Positions 5,576 through 7,266 of a stretch of 7,266 nucleotides of DNA are shown here, one piece after another (positions within the stretch are counted from its first letter, which is position 1; every line of letters begins with the position of its first letter). This stretch comes from Desulfurococcales archaeon ex4484_204 (GTDB lineage: Archaea > Thermoproteota > Thermoprotei_A > Sulfolobales > NBVN01), in NCBI GenBank assembly GCA_002255065.1, contig NJEF01000042.1, positions 1-7,266 on the forward strand, written 5' to 3'. The notes below the pieces were generated by a model. The model searched no databases and had not been told where the DNA came from. It was given only the letters and a program-made list of their open reading frames with translations. Position numbers and translations under genes: made by a program.

Positions 5576-6298
5576 ATGCAACCTATCCATATTAGGGCCA
5601 AGAAGGGTGATATTGCAGAGAGGGTGATAATCGCTGGTGATCCCGCAAGGGTAGAGCAGATAGGTAAGGAGCTCTTAGCTAATGCAAAGTTAGTTAATAC
5701 TAATAGAGGCTTCATCTCCTACACTGGTAACTACAAAGGTTATAGAGTGTCTGTGGTAACGCACGGCATAGGGGTTCCCTCAATGCTCCTTGTGGTCGAG
5801 GAACTGATAATGCTGGGTGCTAGGGCGATAGTGAGGGTAGGGTCATGTGGCGCTATGGTTAATGGTATGAAGATAGGGGATATTATAGTACCAATAGGTT
5901 GTGCCTACTACCCAGGTGGTGCGTACTACCAGTACTTAAGAGAAGATGTATGCTTCGCGGCTGCACCGAGCTATGAACTACTTAACAACATGGTTGAGGC
6001 GGCACGTAGCTTGGACGTTAAGTATTACTTAGGCCCGGTCCTTACTAGTGATGCCTTTTACGCGGAAGACCCTGAATTCGCGAAGAAGTGGGGTTCGAGA
6101 GGGGTAATCGCGGTTGAGATGGAGTGTTCAGGCCTCTTTATGATAGGGTACTTAAGGCACGTTAAGACAGGTGCTATACTCGTTGTCAGCGACTCGCTTG
6201 TTGAAGATCTAGGCTTTGCTACTGCTGAGGAGCTTAAGGAGTATGCTTTAAGAGCTGCTACCGTAGCCCTCGAAGCACTAATAAAAACACACGTATAA
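5576..6298 (+). CDS. Purine nucleoside / 5'-methylthioadenosine phosphorylase (NP-I family)
   Basis: A 240-residue cytosolic enzyme that splits purine nucleosides with phosphate; it closely resembles the hexameric MTA phosphorylase I of Sulfolobus, which recycles methylthioadenosine from polyamine synthesis. Phosphate-site residues match E. coli PNP: R25 (GDPARV), R44 (NRGF), R87 and S90 (VRVGSCGA). VEMEC (180-184) gives the ribose-binding M182 and E183. D206 in VVSDS is the purine-specific Asp, arguing against uridine phosphorylase. SDAFYAED (158-165) is shared with the Sulfolobus enzyme as I recall it, as is C126 in the segment that makes an intersubunit disulfide there. The frame is open back to TTG 5543, adding 11 residues, but ATG 5576 matches the family N-terminus (MQPIHI) and the promoter. 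It stands alone downstream of ttuA, before the initiator gene. Relative preference for MTA, inosine or adenosine is not readable. Confidence 0.93.
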   Translation: MQPIHIRAKKGDIAERVIIAGDPARVEQIGKELLANAKLVNTNRGFISYTGNYKGYRVSVVTHGIGVPSMLLVVEELIMLGARAIVRVGSCGAMVNGMKIGDIIVPIGCAYYPGGAYYQYLREDVCFAAAPSYELLNNMVEAARSLDVKYYLGPVLTSDAFYAEDPEFAKKWGSRGVIAVEMECSGLFMIGYLRHVKTGAILVVSDSLVEDLGFATAEELKEYALRAATVALEALIKTHV

Positions 6299-6303
6299 GG
6301 CAT

Positions 6304-6321
6304 TACTTTCACAAAACCTAT
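6304..6321 (+). repeat. Inverted repeat, left copy, upstream of Orc1/Cdc6
   Basis: TACTTTCACAAAACCTAT starts five bases after the MTA phosphorylase stop. It matches the reverse complement of 6387-6404 at 16 of 18 positions. The 65 bases between the copies are only about 26% G+C by my count. It could be an initiator-protein binding site or operator; it does not visibly match the classical ORB element. Confidence 0.65.
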
Positions 6322-6357
6322 TTTACACCCTAAAAAATCATGAACCTATGTAGTAAA

Positions 6358-6365
6358 TTATATAA
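6358..6365 (+). promoter_or_regulatory. TATA box of the Orc1/Cdc6 gene
   Basis: TTATATAA is a strong archaeal TATA box. Transcription would begin near 6386, directly before the right-hand inverted repeat copy, so the whole predicted leader (about 18 bases) consists of that repeat. Confidence 0.5.
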
Positions 6366-6386
6366 CGTAATACCTTAGTATTCTTC

Positions 6387-6404
6387 ATGGGTTGTGTGAA
6401 AGTA
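6387..6404 (-). repeat. Inverted repeat, right copy, at the Orc1/Cdc6 start
   Basis: The minus strand reads TACTTTCACACAACCCAT, 16/18 identical to the left copy at 6304-6321. It covers the predicted transcription start and leader and ends on the A of the start codon, a position suited to autorepression. Confidence 0.65.
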
Positions 6405-7266
6405 TGCATAGCATAGATGAAATAATTGAAAGTGAAATTAAGAGACCCAGCGTCTTCATTGACGAATCAAGGCTGTACCCAGAGTACATACCAGAGAGGC
6501 TACCTCATAGGGAGGAGCAGATAAGGCAATTAACAAGATTGTTTAAGTTCATCCTCTTTAAGCCCGGGAGCACCAGTATTAAAGCGCTGTTAGCCGGCCC
6601 TATAGGTTCCGGTAAAACAGTTACCTCCATAGTCTTCGGAACGGAGTTTTCAAGGCTCGCTGAATCTAAAGGTATAAGGCTTAAGTATGTTCACATCAAC
6701 TGTTCGAAATCAAAGAACCCGTCAGGTATCTTTAGAGAGCTTAAAAACCAGCTGGGCCTGGCTGTACCTGATAGAGGGCTTTCAGCAACAGAGCTCGCTA
6801 GCTCCATCCTGAAGATCATTGAGAGAGACAATATCTATGTTATCATGGCATTAGACGAATTCGACTACTTCCTTAGGTCAGCCAGGTCCAACGAGAGATA
6901 CCTAGTTGTAAGGTTCTATGACGTTTTCGATGTAGAGGTTAAGAGGTTAAGCTTCATATACATAATAAGGGGTACTCCCGTATACATAAGTAGCTTAGTC
7001 GATGACTTAACGGGCAGCTACCTCATGAAGAACATAGTTGTTTTTAACCCCTATAAGTCAAGGGAGCTTTACGACATATTAAGAGATAGGGCAGAACTCG
7101 CGTTCTACCCTGGCGTAGTAGGTGATGAAGTTCTTGAGTACATAGCTAGGTTAACAGGCGTTGATGTTGGTGGCGACGGCAATGCGAGGAAGGCGTTAGC
7201 TATACTACACGCTGCAGGTAAGCTAGCTGATAAAGAGATGGGTGAGGGAAGGGCGAGTAGGGTAAC
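6404..7266 (+). CDS. cdc6: Orc1/Cdc6 replication initiator, divergent paralogue (3' end beyond window)
   Basis: The first 287 residues of an AAA+ origin-binding initiator; family members are about 390-415 residues, so the end of the ATPase region and the C-terminal winged helix lie outside. PEYIPERLPHREEQI (26-40) is the family N-terminal signature. Walker A is GPIGSGKT (65-72) and Walker B is VIMALDEFD (146-154). GDGNARKALAILHAAGK (257-273) is sensor 2 with R262. Against the usual sequence, the sensor-1 strand reads IYIIRGTP (185-192) where an S/T-N-D/S triplet is expected, and DDLTGSYL (200-207) stands where DPRVKSSL is expected, so the sensor-1 Asn and the Arg of that box seem to be replaced. 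This suggests a secondary, divergent paralogue rather than the main Orc1-1. ATG 6404 follows a clear promoter; no strong Shine-Dalgarno is present. DNA-binding domain not visible here. Confidence 0.9.
   Translation, partial: MHSIDEIIESEIKRPSVFIDESRLYPEYIPERLPHREEQIRQLTRLFKFILFKPGSTSIKALLAGPIGSGKTVTSIVFGTEFSRLAESKGIRLKYVHINCSKSKNPSGIFRELKNQLGLAVPDRGLSATELASSILKIIERDNIYVIMALDEFDYFLRSARSNERYLVVRFYDVFDVEVKRLSFIYIIRGTPVYISSLVDDLTGSYLMKNIVVFNPYKSRELYDILRDRAELAFYPGVVGDEVLEYIARLTGVDVGGDGNARKALAILHAAGKLADKEMGEGRASRV

Noticed and set aside
6058..6312. Minus-strand open frame opposite the MTA phosphorylase end
   Set aside because: It is a shadow of the NP-I catalytic region and has low-complexity Ser/Ala content; the same holds for the reverse frame at 5533-5715.
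6369..6382. AATAC-CTTA-GTATT small inverted repeat downstream of the cdc6 TATA box
   Set aside because: Five-base arms in A+T-rich DNA are expected by chance; the longer 18-base repeat is the better candidate.
7119..7125. GTGATGA resembling a C box of a C/D guide RNA
   Set aside because: It is codons of the Orc1/Cdc6 protein, and no CTGA D box follows at a suitable distance.

Overview
The window looks like chromosomal DNA of a thermophilic member of the Thermoproteota (Crenarchaeota). The evidence is a set of archaeal genes: a UbiA-type ether-lipid prenyltransferase, a geranylgeranyl reductase-family flavoprotein, ribosomal protein eL13, a pyruvoyl decarboxylase of the crenarchaeal AdoMet/arginine decarboxylase family, a Sulfolobus-like hexameric methylthioadenosine phosphorylase and an Orc1/Cdc6 initiator. 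Arg codons are mostly AGG, Ile often ATA, several genes start with GTG or TTG, and most promoters are archaeal TATA boxes about 25-30 bases before the start codon. No tRNA, rRNA, CRISPR array, insertion sequence or sign of recent transfer was seen.

Layout. On the minus strand, reading right to left from 2208, are a HhH-GPD-like protein with a Cys-rich C-terminus (1183-2208), a small winged-helix protein (849-1112), and a UbiA prenyltransferase (859 to beyond base 1) whose start overlaps the winged-helix gene. A 343-base gap (2209-2551) separates this cluster from a SpeD-family decarboxylase on the plus strand (2552-2968). The gap ends in a striking G-run/C-run element. Next are a geranylgeranyl reductase-family flavoprotein (3121-4245), eL13 on the minus strand (4235-4477, tail-to-tail overlap), the tRNA thiolation enzyme TtuA/NcsA (4534-5514), MTA phosphorylase (5576-6298) and a truncated-by-window Orc1/Cdc6 gene (6404 onward).

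Functional themes. The prenyltransferase and the reductase act at different steps of archaeal membrane lipid synthesis (second prenyl ether bond, then double-bond reduction). The decarboxylase feeds polyamine synthesis, and MTA phosphorylase removes the methylthioadenosine that polyamine synthesis releases. eL13 and TtuA/NcsA belong to translation and share a 56-base divergent promoter. These are mainly housekeeping genes; I do not see a multi-gene defence or mobile system.

Points most worth a second look: (1) the speD-family upstream region, where one C-run segment can pair with either of two G-run segments and the start codon sits beside one of them; (2) the Orc1/Cdc6 protein, which keeps Walker A, Walker B and sensor 2 but seems to lack the usual sensor-1 Asn and the Arg of the DPRV box; (3) an 18-base inverted repeat (16/18) that brackets the A+T-rich region upstream of this initiator gene; (4) the eight-Cys HhH-GPD-like protein of unknown substrate.
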